Of a DNA stretch of 64,000 nt, positions 17,397 to 27,838 are shown piece by piece. This DNA is from Candidatus Hydrogenedentota bacterium (GTDB taxonomy: Bacteria; Hydrogenedentota; Hydrogenedentia; Hydrogenedentales; JAEUWI01): the NCBI GenBank assembly GCA_019637335.1, contig JAHBVV010000018.1, positions 1-64,000 of the forward strand. The letters are read 5' to 3'. Position 1 is the first letter of the stretch, and every line of letters begins with the position of its first letter. The notes beneath the pieces were generated by a model that was not told the DNA's origin, searched no databases, and saw only the letters and a list, made by a program, of their open reading frames with translations. The position numbers were made by a program, and so were the translations under genes.

Positions 17397-17425
17397 TTGC
17401 CGTCCGGTCCGGGAGTTTGTACACT
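17397..17425 (+). promoter_or_regulatory. Strong candidate promoter
   Basis: TTGCCG (17397-17402), 17 bases, TACACT (17420-17425), 51 bases before the ATG at 17476. Confidence 0.6.
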
Positions 17426-17475
17426 ACGTCGCATTGAGGAACGCGCCGGGTGGCGCGCCACGGCGGGACGGGACG

Positions 17476-18834
17476 ATGAGTCAACGAATCACCAAACGCT
17501 GGATTGCGGGGGGCGCGGCCCTGGCCTTGGCCCTTTCGGGCTGTGAAACCCTGCCGGCCCCCGGCGCGCAGGCGGCGTACGAGGCGTACCGAAACGAAGG
17601 GGTCCGGCCGGCGTTCAACGTGGGTTTTAACTACAACGACGGTCTGGTCGTCGACAACGCGTTTGTGGCGTCCCAGTACTACGAGGGAACGGCCCGGGCG
17701 GGCCGGGCGGAGGTGGCGTTTCAGGCGGGTCTGAAGGAGCAGGCGGGGGCGCTCGCCGTGGAGATCGAGCAGCACCTTGCGCATGTCGAGCAGGCGCTCG
17801 GGCGCGACTATCCGCTGCCGGTGCGCGCGTATCTCCTCCGGCGCGATCGTATGCCGGGGACGATTGCGGGGAGCTTCCAGAAGACCAGCGAGGTCTTCCA
17901 GTTTCCCCTGTTCGCGGTGGACGGGGAGGAGTCCTTTGAGACGATCCGGTCGACGAATCCATTCTACCCGTACATGTTTGTGCACGAGCTCACGAAGCTG
18001 AGCCTGGTCGACCCGGCGCGCCCGCCGCTGGTGCTGGCGGATCAGAGAAGCAATCCGCTGGTGAAGATCGAGTACAACACGCGCTGGTTCCGGGAGGGGC
18101 TCGCGAACTACGCCGAGTATCTCGTGTATGAGCGCTTGCGCGCCCGCGCCGAAGCCGAGGGCGACCCGCTGGCCCTCTCGCCGTTTGAATCGTCCCACGT
18201 GTACCAGAAACCCCTCAGCGCGCTGGCGGCGCTTGGGCCCGCGGTGCTCGACTGGCCGGCCTTCGGCGAAACCGCCCGGGATCCCGATTACTTCAACGCG
18301 AGCCTGGGGCTGTTCCTGCTGGTTGAGGACCAGTTTGGCGAGGGGGCGGTGCGCCGGGTGCTGGATGAGCTGGAGACGGCCGAGTACGTGGATGGGACGG
18401 TAATCGAGACGGCGTTCAACCGGGCGCTGAACACGGACATCCGCCGGCTCGCCACCGACTTCGCGCTGCCCGCGCCGGGCGCCGAAACCAGCACGCTGAC
18501 GCCGGCCACCGCGAAGAACTATGGCCTGCGCGCCGGCAGCGGGCTCTACGTGAACAATGTTGCCGAGGGGGGCCTCGCGAAGGCGGCGGGGCTCCAGCGC
18601 GGGGACGTTATCGTCCAGATCAACCGCCGTCCGGTCGCCAATACGCTTGACGCGGAACTCGCGATGCTGGAGGCGAAACGTCACGGAAACGTGTATTTCA
18701 CGATTGACCGGATGGGCGAGCGGCAGACGCTGGGCACGCGCTTTAACGTGCCGGCGGCGCCGGGAACGGGGCAGAGCGGCGTCGGGCCCGGCCTCGTCAC
18801 CGGCGATGTTCTGGGGTTCAGCGGCACGGAGTAA
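17476..18834 (+). CDS. Lipoprotein with degenerate HExxH peptidase-like domain and C-terminal PDZ
   Basis: The 452-residue protein has a lipobox LSGC (C23). Residues 168-176 read FVHELTKLS and 204-213 read WFREGLANYA. This is the arrangement of gluzincin metallopeptidases (HExxH, then a downstream (R/N)EGLAxY glutamate), but the second zinc histidine is replaced: H170-E171-x-x-K174. Residues ~345-430 form a PDZ domain (GSGLYVNNVAEGGLAKAAGLQRGDVIVQINRRPV). M61-type peptidases also combine a gluzincin domain with PDZ. It may be an inactive scaffold or sensor, or use a different ligand set; activity is uncertain. GGGACGGGA precedes the ATG at 17476. Confidence 0.75.
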   Translation: MSQRITKRWIAGGAALALALSGCETLPAPGAQAAYEAYRNEGVRPAFNVGFNYNDGLVVDNAFVASQYYEGTARAGRAEVAFQAGLKEQAGALAVEIEQHLAHVEQALGRDYPLPVRAYLLRRDRMPGTIAGSFQKTSEVFQFPLFAVDGEESFETIRSTNPFYPYMFVHELTKLSLVDPARPPLVLADQRSNPLVKIEYNTRWFREGLANYAEYLVYERLRARAEAEGDPLALSPFESSHVYQKPLSALAALGPAVLDWPAFGETARDPDYFNASLGLFLLVEDQFGEGAVRRVLDELETAEYVDGTVIETAFNRALNTDIRRLATDFALPAPGAETSTLTPATAKNYGLRAGSGLYVNNVAEGGLAKAAGLQRGDVIVQINRRPVANTLDAELAMLEAKRHGNVYFTIDRMGERQTLGTRFNVPAAPGTGQSGVGPGLVTGDVLGFSGTE

Positions 18835-18844
18835 CCGGGCCGCA

Positions 18845-18874
18845 TTGACCCATTTTCCAGCCCTTTGCTAGACT
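18845..18874 (+). promoter_or_regulatory. Promoter of hisS
   Basis: TTGACC (18845-18850), 18 bases, TAGACT (18869-18874). The first 16 bases, TTGACCCATTTTCCAG, are nearly the same as those of the SRP RNA promoter at 55759 (TTGACTCATTTTCCCG), with the same spacer. Confidence 0.65.
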
Positions 18875-18978
18875 TCGTGCCGTTGTGTGGGCGCTATTTG
18901 TGGGGCGGCCCCGTATTCTCGCAATCATCCGGACGCCGCCGCGCGCGCCGGCACACCCCGAGTGGAAGGACCGTGGAC

Positions 18979-20427
18979 ATGGCTGGGAAGACTCCCCTGG
19001 TGAAGGCGCAGACGTTGAAGGGGTTTCAGGATTTTCTCCCGGCCGGCGCGATGATGCGCGCGGGGGCCATGCGGCGGATCGAGGCGATTTTCCAGCAATA
19101 TGGCTTCTCCCCCGTGGAAACGCCCGCGCTCGAATACCTCGACGTGCTGCTCGGCGCCGGGGGCGAGGAGACCAACAAGGAGCTATTCCGCCTCGAAAGC
19201 CCCGAGGGCGAGCCGATCGCGTTGCGCTTCGACCTCACGGTGCCGTTTGCGCGGCTGCTCGCGCAGTACCCCGACCAGATCAAGGCGCCCTTCCGCCGCT
19301 ACGCGATGGGGCCGGTCTGGCGCGCCGACAAGCCGGGCCCGGGGCGCTTCCGGCAGTTCACGCAGGTGGATATCGACGCCGCCGGAGCCGCCACGGTCGC
19401 CGTGGACGCCGAGATCATCGCCGTGATGTGCGCGGTAATGGATGCCCTGGGCGCGCCCGAGTACCTGGTATTGATCAATAACCGGAAGCTCATCGACGCG
19501 CTCCTCGAGGATTGCGGCATCGTGGAGAGCGGTCGCCAGAAGCATGTGCTGCGCGTGATCGACAAGCTCGGCAAGGTGGGCGTTGAGAACGTGCGGCTTG
19601 AGCTGGGCGGCGGGCGCATCGACGATTCCGGCGACCCCATTCCCGGGGTACAGCTCCCGCCTGAGACGATAGAGCGGATACTCGGGTTTGTCGCTATCGG
19701 CGGCAATACGCGCGCGGCGGTGGTGGCCGGGATGCGCGCGGCGCTCTCCGGCAGCGCGCTGGCCACCGAGGGGCTGGCCGAAATGGAAGAGCTCGCGGAG
19801 TCGCTCGACGCCCTGGGCGTTGCGGACGCGCACACGCGGTTCGACCCGAGCCTGGCGCGTGGGCTGGATTACTATACCGGCCCGGTGTTCGAGATGATCT
19901 TGCCGGGGGCGCCGGAATTCGGCACGGTGATGGGCGGCGGGCGCTACAACCAGCTCGTCGAGCGGTTCATGCACCAGGCGATCCCCTGCACGGGCATGTC
20001 CGTCGGCCTCGATCGCCTGCTGGCCGCCCTGGGCCGGCTGGACCTCGTGCAGGCCCCCTCAACGCCGGTCGAGGCGCTTGTCGTGACGATGGGGAACGTG
20101 CCGAAGGCCGAGACCCTGCGGGTCGCCCAGGAGCTCCGCCTTGCCGGCATACGTACCGAGACGTTCTTCGCGAGCAAGAAGAAAATGCAGATGGGCAACC
20201 AGCTGAGCCACGCGGACCACTACGGGATCCCGGTTGCGGTTATCATTGGGGAAGACGAGATCGCGCGGGGTGTCGTGTCCGTCAAGGATCTTGAGGCGGG
20301 GAAGGCGGGCCGGGAAGGGATCGACGATCGGGACGCGTACCGCGAGGCGGGCAAGACCGGGCAGGTGACGGTGCCGCGTACCACGATGGTGGCGACGGTA
20401 CTGGCGTGTCTTGGGCGCACGGGTTGA
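18979..20427 (+). CDS. hisS: Histidyl-tRNA synthetase
   Basis: The class II aminoacyl-tRNA synthetase of 482 residues charges tRNA-His. Visible are motif 1 at KGFQDFLPAGA...FGFSPVETPALEY-like sequence near residues 14-50, motif 2 in FRRYAMGPVWRADKPGPGRFRQFTQVD, the histidine-specific LARGLDYYTGPVFE, and motif 3 in TGMSVGLDRLLAALG. The C-terminal anticodon-binding domain starts at VEALVVTMG. The motif 2 loop reads GPGRFRQF rather than the QxGRYRQFHQ of most bacterial enzymes; it resembles the longer eukaryote-like branch also found in some bacteria. GGAAGGA (18964-18970) supports the ATG at 18979. Length is normal for that branch. Confidence 0.95.
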   Translation: MAGKTPLVKAQTLKGFQDFLPAGAMMRAGAMRRIEAIFQQYGFSPVETPALEYLDVLLGAGGEETNKELFRLESPEGEPIALRFDLTVPFARLLAQYPDQIKAPFRRYAMGPVWRADKPGPGRFRQFTQVDIDAAGAATVAVDAEIIAVMCAVMDALGAPEYLVLINNRKLIDALLEDCGIVESGRQKHVLRVIDKLGKVGVENVRLELGGGRIDDSGDPIPGVQLPPETIERILGFVAIGGNTRAAVVAGMRAALSGSALATEGLAEMEELAESLDALGVADAHTRFDPSLARGLDYYTGPVFEMILPGAPEFGTVMGGGRYNQLVERFMHQAIPCTGMSVGLDRLLAALGRLDLVQAPSTPVEALVVTMGNVPKAETLRVAQELRLAGIRTETFFASKKKMQMGNQLSHADHYGIPVAVIIGEDEIARGVVSVKDLEAGKAGREGIDDRDAYREAGKTGQVTVPRTTMVATVLACLGRTG

Positions 20428-20584
20428 AGGCGGTCGGGAAAAAGTTGATCTGTCCAACCGTATCCGCGAAGAATACAGGGCGCCGGTAAACGCAGGTTCA
20501 CGCGGGAACGCGCGCGAAAAGCGTTTTTCCGGGCGAAGATCGGTTGTTTTTGTCAGTTTGCGTCGCTGGCTGTTAAGAAAACAC

Positions 20585-20613
20585 TTGCGGTGAAGCGCCT
20601 TAACGTATATGCT
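20585..20613 (+). promoter_or_regulatory. Candidate promoter of the 2250-residue surface protein
   Basis: TTGCGG (20585-20590), 17 bases, TATGCT (20608-20613). It would give a leader of about 150 nt before the ATG at 20773. The rest of the 20428-20772 gap has no gene or clear structure. Confidence 0.5.
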
Positions 20614-20772
20614 GGTCAGAGTACGGAGAGCTATACATTGAGCGGGCCAGGGACTGCACATGCAGGAATCGGTACAAGATTTCCTGTAAGATGTGTCGGG
20701 CTGAGTGGCGGCAATGACGGCGTGCTTCACATTGGGAACGGATCAAATCTGGCAACGGTGTAAGGTGTAAAC

Positions 20773-23700
20773 ATGTACAGACTACTTAGTGAGAGAACTC
20801 TCGGGGCAAGATTCTGGACGGCTGCTATTCTTGGATCGTTCGCCTGCACCGGCGCCATAGCGTATGCGGAGACGTTCACCGTCAACTTTCTCTCCGTCGT
20901 AGAGGTGGGGAATGACGATTGGGCGGATGACCCGGATGCGCGGCCTGGCGACGGGATCGCGGAGCGGGTGGTGGGATCCGGCGAGGTAACGTTGCGATCC
21001 GCCATCGAGGAAGCCAACGCCCTGCCGGGGCACGACATCATCTTGCTGCCCGGCGGCATGTCGACGAAGCACTACACCCACTACCCGCCACTGACGGATC
21101 CGGCGGGTGTGACGATCATGTCAATCGGCGAGGGGCGGTTCACGGTGGATGGAACGAGCGCCGGGGATCGGATCTCGGGCTATGCGAGCCTTCTGAACAG
21201 TGCGTTTGCGGCCTTGGATGTGTCTCCCACGGACGACCGATTGAGCATTTCCGAGGCGCGGGGGATCTTCAGCGAAAACCCGGATGGCGTGGCGGACCTC
21301 TTCGAAAACCAGCGCTTTGAGCGGGGCCTTAGCGACGAAGACTTCTCGGATCTGGACTTGAATGGAGATGGCTTTCTGACGGCGGAGGAATTGCAGGATG
21401 TGAACCCCCGGGAAGGCGGGTTTGTGATTGCGAGCCCGAACAACAAGATCATCAATGTAGCCTTTGCGAACCTACCGGGTGTTGCGATTGAACTCCGGGG
21501 CCCCACCGCAAGCAACAATATTATCCAAGGCTGCTATATCGGAACCAATGGTTCGAGCGACGCGAACAACGACGAGCACGGCATTCTGATCACGGGCGGC
21601 GCGCACAGCAATTTGATAGGCGGGACAACGGAGGAGGCGCGCAACATCATCTCGGGCAACGGCGACTCCGATGTGGACGCCAACATGGTGGCCAAAGACT
21701 ACGGGCACGGGATCCTGATCACGGGCGCCGGCACCACCAACAATACGATCATTGGAAACTATATCGGCACGGATGAAACCGGCGAAACGGCGGTTCCCAA
21801 CGCCTTCAGCGGAATCGCCATCATCAATGGAGCGCACGGAAACATCATCGGCGGGCCGGGCGAGGGTGAGCGGAACATTATCTCGGGCAACGGGATGACC
21901 AGCGATGGTTGCGACGACAATTGCGGGTACGGGTTCTATTCGCTTTACGGCCACGGCATTTTTATCGCCAATTCGGCCAACAATCGAATCCAGGGCAACT
22001 GGATCGGCGTGAACAGCGCGGGCGAACGGCTGGGCAATTATGTTACCGGCATCCGGATTATTAATTCGGTCAATGATCTTATCGGCGGGCCGACACCCGA
22101 GGAGGGGAATGTGATTGCCGGGCACAACGTCTCGGGAATTCGAAACTGGAGCCCCGGCGGGGTGCGGCTTTTAGTTACGACAGCGACGCGGCTCCAAAAC
22201 AACGTCATCGGTCTCCTGCCAGACGGCGAATCCTTTGGCGGCAATTACCGGGGCCTGCTCGCGGACTTCTGCCTGGACCTCGAAGTCGGCGCGCCCGGCG
22301 CCGGCAATGTGATTTCCGGCAACGGTACGCGCGGCATGACAATCATTGACAGCGCGGGCGCGCTCATTCAGGGCAATTTCATCGGGACCGACGTGACGGG
22401 GTCCACGGCGATTCCCAATGACGATTCCGGCCTTCAGATTATCGGAAACTTCTTCGGCGTGGACCGGAATCTCGTCGGCGGCTCGGGGGCGGGAGAAGGC
22501 AACGTTATCTCAGGCAATTTCGATGATGGCATCATCCTGCTGGACGCCTCGGGGGTGGATATCGAAGGAAACCATATCGGCGTGAGCGCGTCGGGCACGC
22601 AGGCTGTGCCCAACTCCGTGATCGGCATCCTGGTGAATTCCGGGTCTCGGGATATACGTATTGGTGGAAGCGGCGCTGGCCAGGGTAATGTTATATCGGC
22701 GAACGAGTGGGACGGCATTCGAATTGCGCGCAGCGTCATAGGATCGGCCACGCGGGATATCATCGTGCAGGGCAACCGGATCGGGGTGGCGGCGACGGGG
22801 ACCGCGGCGCTGCCGAACCGCCTTAACGGCATAACGCTGCTTGAGGGCGCGATCGACAATATCATCGGTGGCGTTGGGCCGGGGGAAGGCAACATCATCG
22901 CGTTCAGCGGCGTTGGATTCACGGATGACACGGGCCAGAGCGGCTTCGGGGTTCGAATCAAGGGCGGTAGCCAGCGCACCACGGAGCGGAACACGGTGCG
23001 CGGCAACTCGATTTTCAGCAACCGTGAGAAGGGGATCGTCCTCCAGAAGGAAGCGCTTCCCGGCGCGACTCCCGTGAACAATGACATCGCCCCGCCGGTT
23101 ATCAATTCCATCGGCCCGGTAATCGGGACGGGCCCGGCGAATTCGTTTATTGACCTGTATGGCGACAATGCGGACGAAGGGAGGCTGTATCTGGGTACGG
23201 GCGTCTCGGACGGCGCCGGCAACTTCTCGTTTGACCTCGATCTTTCCGCTGTCGCCGCGGCCAATCTCAGCCACATAACGGCGACGGCAACCGACAGCGA
23301 CGGCAACACGTCCGAATTCTCGGCGCCGATGGTAGTCGCTCCACCCTCGATCGTCACCCCCCCATCGGCGTTGCGCGTTGCGGAAGGCGATCCATTCAGC
23401 CTCACAATCGAGGCGGCCGGGTCCGAGCTGCTGGTCTACACCTGGGAGTACGTGGAGGACGGCAGTGACTTTGTTCCAGTGGCCGACGACGGTGTATTCA
23501 GCGGATCGAATACGAATCAGCTCCAGAACAACGGCGCAAGAATCGAAGACGGAGGAATCTACCGTTGCGTCGTGACCAACGCCGTTGGAACGGTGTCCAC
23601 CACGCCGGTAATCGTGGAGGTCATTCCGCTGAACACCGACGTATCCACGGTATCGACGCTGCAGGATGTTGTGGACGGCAACACCATGTCGCCGGCGCAC

Positions 23701-26700
23701 CTGATTGCGAATCCCGGCGCGGACGGCGCGATATCGCTTCGGGAAGCGATCATCGCGGCGAACAACCGGGCGGGCGCGGACACGATCAACTTCGGCGTGA
23801 CGGGAACGATCCTGCTTAGCGGCGGCCTGCCGAACCTGGCCGATGGCGAGACGACCATCAATGGCGGGGGGCAGATCACCCTGGACGGCAACAGCCTGGC
23901 CGGCTCGATCGCGGGTCTCCGGATCGTCTCGGCGGACAACGTGGTCCGCGGGCTGGCGATAGTTCGGTTCCCGGGCAGCGGCGTCGAGATTGACGGCGCT
24001 GCGGCCACGGGCAACCTGATCGCGGATTGCTTCATCGGCACCAACGGCCAGGCGCCGCTGGGGAACAACAACCACGGCGTCCTGATCCAGAATGGCGCCT
24101 CGGATAACCTCGTTGGCGGGGCGGACGCGGGCGACCGGAACATACTTTCCGGGAACATCCGCAGCGGCGTCTTCCTGACGGGAACCGGGACGTCGGGCAA
24201 CCGAATTCTCGGCAACTACATCGGTCTTGACAGCGCGGGCGTTGCGGCGGTCGCGAATGGCGCCACCGGCGTCAGCCTGGTGGCCGGCGCCAGCGACAAC
24301 GCGGTTGGCGGCGTCGAGGAAGGCGAAGGCAACGTCATCTCGTCGAACATCACGACGGGCGTGTTCGTTTCGGGCGCCGGTACGTCGGGCAACCTGATCG
24401 CCGCGAACCTTATCGGCCTGGACGCGAATGGCGCCGGGAGCCTGGGCAACGTGCGCAACGGCGTGGCCATCCTGGACGGCGCGACGGACACGACGGTCGG
24501 CGGCGACGATCCGCTGGCGGCGAACACGATCAGCGGCAACGGCAACGCCGGCGTTCTGGTCGATGGCGCGGCGAGCCTCCGGAATACGGTGCGCCTCAAC
24601 AGCATACACGGGAATTTCGCCACGGGCATCGCGCTGACGTCGGGTGCGAACGCGGACATCGCCGCGCCTGAAATCACGATGCTCGGATCGGTGATCGGCA
24701 CGGCCGCGCCGGGCGCCACGGTGGATATTTACGCAAGCGAGGACGGCCAGGGCCGCCTCTACCTGGATACGGTTGCCGCCGATGGCGACGGGGCATTCTT
24801 CAGCGCGATTGATCTGGCTGAAGTGGTTGGCCTCAATGTGACCGCCACGGCGACGGACGCGGACGGCAATACGTCCGCCTTCAGCCCGGCTGTCTTTGTG
24901 GATCTTGCTCCGCCCGTCCTGACGCTGAACGGATCCGCGGAAGTTACCGCGCAATGCGGCTCCCCCTATACCGACGCGGGAGTAACGGCGATCGACGATG
25001 TGGATGGCGATCTCTCCGGCCAGGTGGTTGTGACGGTCACGCGGAACGGCGTCGCGGTTTCCTCGGTCGACACGTCCGTGCTCGGCGTCTACACCCTGGT
25101 TTACGAAGTGTCGGACAGCGGCGGCCAGGCCGCGGTTCCGGTCACGCGGACGGTGACCGTTGTGGATACGGCGGCGCCGGTCATCACGCTCAACGGCAGC
25201 GCGAGCGTCACGGTAGAGTGCAACACGGGCTTCACGGACCCCGGCGCCACCGCGATCGACGCGTGCGAAGGTAGTGTGGCTGTATCGGTGGCCGGTGTGG
25301 TCGACGTGACTACCCCGGGCGTATACCCGATTGTGTACTCCGCATCCGATGGGCAGGGCAATACCGCGACGCCGGTCACGCGAACCGTCACCGTGCGCGA
25401 TACGGCGGCGCCGGTTATCACGCTGAACGGGGCGGCTTCCGTCACGATCGAGTGCGGTACGCCGTACCTGGATCCGGGCGCCACCGCGACGGATGCGTGC
25501 GACACGGCGGTTGAAGTTGTGGTTGACAACCCGGTCGAGCCGGGCGTTGCGGGCCTCTATACCGTGCTGTACGACGCGGTGGACGCGTCGGGCAACCGCG
25601 CGACCCAGGCCTTCCGCGTTGTTGAAGTGGTGGATACGCGCGCGCCGGTAATCCAATTGCTTGGCGCGGCCGACCTCACGGTCGAGTGCGGCGTACCCTT
25701 TGTCGATCCGGGCGTTGTGGTGACCGACGCCTGCGATGGCGGGCTACCCGCGATAGTTTCCGGCGGTGTGAACACCGATGTGCCGGGCAACTATACGGTT
25801 GTTTACTCCGCCAGCGACAGCGCCGGCAACGCCGCGGAGAGCGTAACGCGTATCGTGCGCGTGGCGGACAACGCCGTGCCGGAGATTCTGCTTAACGGCC
25901 CGGCCACGGTGAACGTGCCGTGCGGCGGCGTTTATGAAGAGCTGGGCGCCACCGCGATAGACGGCTGCGAAGGCAACCTGACGGACGAGATCGCCATCGG
26001 CGGGTCCGTCAACACGGGCGTTGCGGGCCGCTACACCATTACCTACGACGTGCAGGACAGCCGCGGGAACGTTGCGGCGCGGCGCACGCGCACGGTGATA
26101 GTGGCCACGTGCCCGGCGCCGTGTGAGGATCAGTGCGCGACCGACCCGGCCAACCAGGTGGATGAAGACGGCGACGGGCTCTCGGCCTGCGTCGAGGCCT
26201 GCCTGGGCACGGACGACACCCTGATCGACACCGACGGCGATGGGGTGCCGGATAATGTGGAAGTGGCGACCGGCACCGACCCGACCGTTCCGGATTCCGA
26301 TCTGGATCTGGATGGCGACGGGCTGACGCAGCTTGAGGAGTTCATCTTCGATTCGGATCCGCTGGATCCGAACAGCCCGGCGGTATCCTTCTTCGTGGCT
26401 CCGAACGGGGCCAACCTGGAGGCGGGCGGCGACTCGGGCGCGCCGTGGGCGACGATCGCCTACGCGATCGAGCAGGCCAACCCGTCGGTCGCGAATCCGG
26501 TGCGCATCGTGCTGGCCGACGGCAACTATCCGGAGGATGTGGAGCTTGTGCCGGGCGTTACGCTGGTCGGCGCGGTGGGCAGCCTGCCGCGCATCGAAGG
26601 CGCCGTCTTCGGCGCGGACAACAGCGCGCTGATCAATGTCGAGCTGGCGGCCTTCACCAGCGACGACGTGTTGCTGGTCATTGACAATGTGGCGATGTCC

Positions 26701-27525
26701 GTGGAGAACGTGGTTTTCCGCGGATCGGCGGCGCGCCCCGCGGCGGGTATCCTGGCGATTGGCGCCCGCGCCCGCGGCAGCATGATCGACGGCTGCCTGT
26801 TCACGAGCCTTTCCATCGGGATTGACGTGGAGGGCGGGCTGCCGGCCATCCGCCGCTGCACCTTCGAGAATACGTCCATCGCGGGCGTGTTCCTGCGGAG
26901 TTCGGCGTCGATCGCCTCCGGGGTTTCGCTGGGCAACGCCAACGATCCATCGACCGGATCCAACCTGTTCAGCGGCGTGACGGAAGGCCGCGCGGTAATC
27001 AACGACACCAACACGCTGCTGCTCGCGCAGCAGAACGACTGGGGCGCCGCCGATGTCAACTTCATCGAGCAAAACCTGGTCCGCGGACGGGTCGAAGTGT
27101 CGCCGGTGCTTGCGCCGGGAACGGCAGTGAATACCGGCAGCCTGTATGTCACGGTGTGGACCGCCGCGACGCAGTCCCGGATCTCCACGGCCACCGTGGT
27201 GGTGACGGGTTCCGGGGGCGCGTCGGTCACGATACCGCTGGCGCGCAACGGCGTCTACGCCGTGCCGGTGTTGCGTTCCGGGACCTATACCCTTGCGGTG
27301 AGCGCGCCGCTCTTCGAGGCCAGGACGCAGACGATAACGCTGGAGCCCGGCGAATTGGGATCGCGCATTGTGGCGCTCAGCGCTTCGGCCGTGAAGCCGG
27401 GCGGGCCGAGTTGCAGCGCGGCGTCGGGAAGCCTTGGCGCTTTCGGATGGATGGATGGCCTGCTGGCGGCGCTCATGCTCGCGCTGCTGCTGTGGCTGCC
27501 CGTTCGGAGGAGCGCCCGCGGCTGA
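20773..27525 (+). CDS. Giant secreted beta-helix protein with CSLREA, Ig, DUF5011, TSP3 and C-terminal sorting-like tail
   Basis: The 2250-residue protein starts with a signal peptide to ~32. A first CSLREA-like segment (LRSAIEEANALPG, ~75) follows, with an inserted EF-hand-like loop (DLDLNGDGFLTAEEL, ~193-207), then a right-handed beta-helix to ~770 built on IGTDxxGxxAxPN and NIISGN repeats. An Ig domain lies at ~856-952, a second CSLREA (SLREAIIAANN, ~990) leads into beta-helix 2 to ~1296, and five DUF5011 Ig-like repeats fill ~1380-1779, each with one or more cysteines (VECG). TSP3-type calcium repeats (DTDGDGVPDN) span ~1790-1870, then a DUF1565-like helix and a carboxypeptidase-regulatory-like domain. 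The tail has Cys, a TM helix and RRSARG. It is probably a surface-anchored, calcium-stabilised polysaccharide-binding or lyase-like protein; no catalytic residues can be assigned. Confidence 0.85.
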   Translation: MYRLLSERTLGARFWTAAILGSFACTGAIAYAETFTVNFLSVVEVGNDDWADDPDARPGDGIAERVVGSGEVTLRSAIEEANALPGHDIILLPGGMSTKHYTHYPPLTDPAGVTIMSIGEGRFTVDGTSAGDRISGYASLLNSAFAALDVSPTDDRLSISEARGIFSENPDGVADLFENQRFERGLSDEDFSDLDLNGDGFLTAEELQDVNPREGGFVIASPNNKIINVAFANLPGVAIELRGPTASNNIIQGCYIGTNGSSDANNDEHGILITGGAHSNLIGGTTEEARNIISGNGDSDVDANMVAKDYGHGILITGAGTTNNTIIGNYIGTDETGETAVPNAFSGIAIINGAHGNIIGGPGEGERNIISGNGMTSDGCDDNCGYGFYSLYGHGIFIANSANNRIQGNWIGVNSAGERLGNYVTGIRIINSVNDLIGGPTPEEGNVIAGHNVSGIRNWSPGGVRLLVTTATRLQNNVIGLLPDGESFGGNYRGLLADFCLDLEVGAPGAGNVISGNGTRGMTIIDSAGALIQGNFIGTDVTGSTAIPNDDSGLQIIGNFFGVDRNLVGGSGAGEGNVISGNFDDGIILLDASGVDIEGNHIGVSASGTQAVPNSVIGILVNSGSRDIRIGGSGAGQGNVISANEWDGIRIARSVIGSATRDIIVQGNRIGVAATGTAALPNRLNGITLLEGAIDNIIGGVGPGEGNIIAFSGVGFTDDTGQSGFGVRIKGGSQRTTERNTVRGNSIFSNREKGIVLQKEALPGATPVNNDIAPPVINSIGPVIGTGPANSFIDLYGDNADEGRLYLGTGVSDGAGNFSFDLDLSAVAAANLSHITATATDSDGNTSEFSAPMVVAPPSIVTPPSALRVAEGDPFSLTIEAAGSELLVYTWEYVEDGSDFVPVADDGVFSGSNTNQLQNNGARIEDGGIYRCVVTNAVGTVSTTPVIVEVIPLNTDVSTVSTLQDVVDGNTMSPAHLIANPGADGAISLREAIIAANNRAGADTINFGVTGTILLSGGLPNLADGETTINGGGQITLDGNSLAGSIAGLRIVSADNVVRGLAIVRFPGSGVEIDGAAATGNLIADCFIGTNGQAPLGNNNHGVLIQNGASDNLVGGADAGDRNILSGNIRSGVFLTGTGTSGNRILGNYIGLDSAGVAAVANGATGVSLVAGASDNAVGGVEEGEGNVISSNITTGVFVSGAGTSGNLIAANLIGLDANGAGSLGNVRNGVAILDGATDTTVGGDDPLAANTISGNGNAGVLVDGAASLRNTVRLNSIHGNFATGIALTSGANADIAAPEITMLGSVIGTAAPGATVDIYASEDGQGRLYLDTVAADGDGAFFSAIDLAEVVGLNVTATATDADGNTSAFSPAVFVDLAPPVLTLNGSAEVTAQCGSPYTDAGVTAIDDVDGDLSGQVVVTVTRNGVAVSSVDTSVLGVYTLVYEVSDSGGQAAVPVTRTVTVVDTAAPVITLNGSASVTVECNTGFTDPGATAIDACEGSVAVSVAGVVDVTTPGVYPIVYSASDGQGNTATPVTRTVTVRDTAAPVITLNGAASVTIECGTPYLDPGATATDACDTAVEVVVDNPVEPGVAGLYTVLYDAVDASGNRATQAFRVVEVVDTRAPVIQLLGAADLTVECGVPFVDPGVVVTDACDGGLPAIVSGGVNTDVPGNYTVVYSASDSAGNAAESVTRIVRVADNAVPEILLNGPATVNVPCGGVYEELGATAIDGCEGNLTDEIAIGGSVNTGVAGRYTITYDVQDSRGNVAARRTRTVIVATCPAPCEDQCATDPANQVDEDGDGLSACVEACLGTDDTLIDTDGDGVPDNVEVATGTDPTVPDSDLDLDGDGLTQLEEFIFDSDPLDPNSPAVSFFVAPNGANLEAGGDSGAPWATIAYAIEQANPSVANPVRIVLADGNYPEDVELVPGVTLVGAVGSLPRIEGAVFGADNSALINVELAAFTSDDVLLVIDNVAMSVENVVFRGSAARPAAGILAIGARARGSMIDGCLFTSLSIGIDVEGGLPAIRRCTFENTSIAGVFLRSSASIASGVSLGNANDPSTGSNLFSGVTEGRAVINDTNTLLLAQQNDWGAADVNFIEQNLVRGRVEVSPVLAPGTAVNTGSLYVTVWTAATQSRISTATVVVTGSGGASVTIPLARNGVYAVPVLRSGTYTLAVSAPLFEARTQTITLEPGELGSRIVALSASAVKPGGPSCSAASGSLGAFGWMDGLLAALMLALLLWLPVRRSARG

Positions 27526-27550
27526 GGCCCGCAGATCAGTTGTAGTGTCC

Positions 27551-27590
27551 AAAGCGGAGCATGGGCGCCATGCTCCGCTTTGTTCTTATA
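27551..27590 (+). terminator. Rho-independent terminator
   Basis: AAAGCGGAGCATG (27551-27563) pairs perfectly with CATGCTCCGCTTT (27569-27581), followed by GTTCTTATATT. It lies 25 bases after the stop of the 2250-residue protein. A TATAAT at 27625-27630 follows in the gap before 27839, but no -35 box fits it. Confidence 0.85.
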
Positions 27591-27838
27591 TTGGAGTGCA
27601 CGAGCACGAATTTGTATAGTCGGGTATAATCCATCCGGGTAGTAACTACCCCGCCCGCACGGGAGTCTGCACTGAACCGAGGCTTGCGCAGGTGCGCCTG
27701 GCCCGGAACATTGCTCCGGACGGCCCGGGCTTTGCTCTTTTTTGAGCGGGGCGGGCGCGCCGGGGCCGCGTGGAATAGCGCGCGCCCCGGGCCACAGGGT
27801 GTGCGCCGGGCGAACCGGCACGAGAGGAAGAAATTACT

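Noticed and set aside
22510-25656. A 1048-codon open frame on the minus strand
   Set aside because: It lies entirely antisense to the 2250-residue beta-helix protein. Its translation is Arg/His/Asp-rich with no domain, the usual shadow of G+C-rich third positions.
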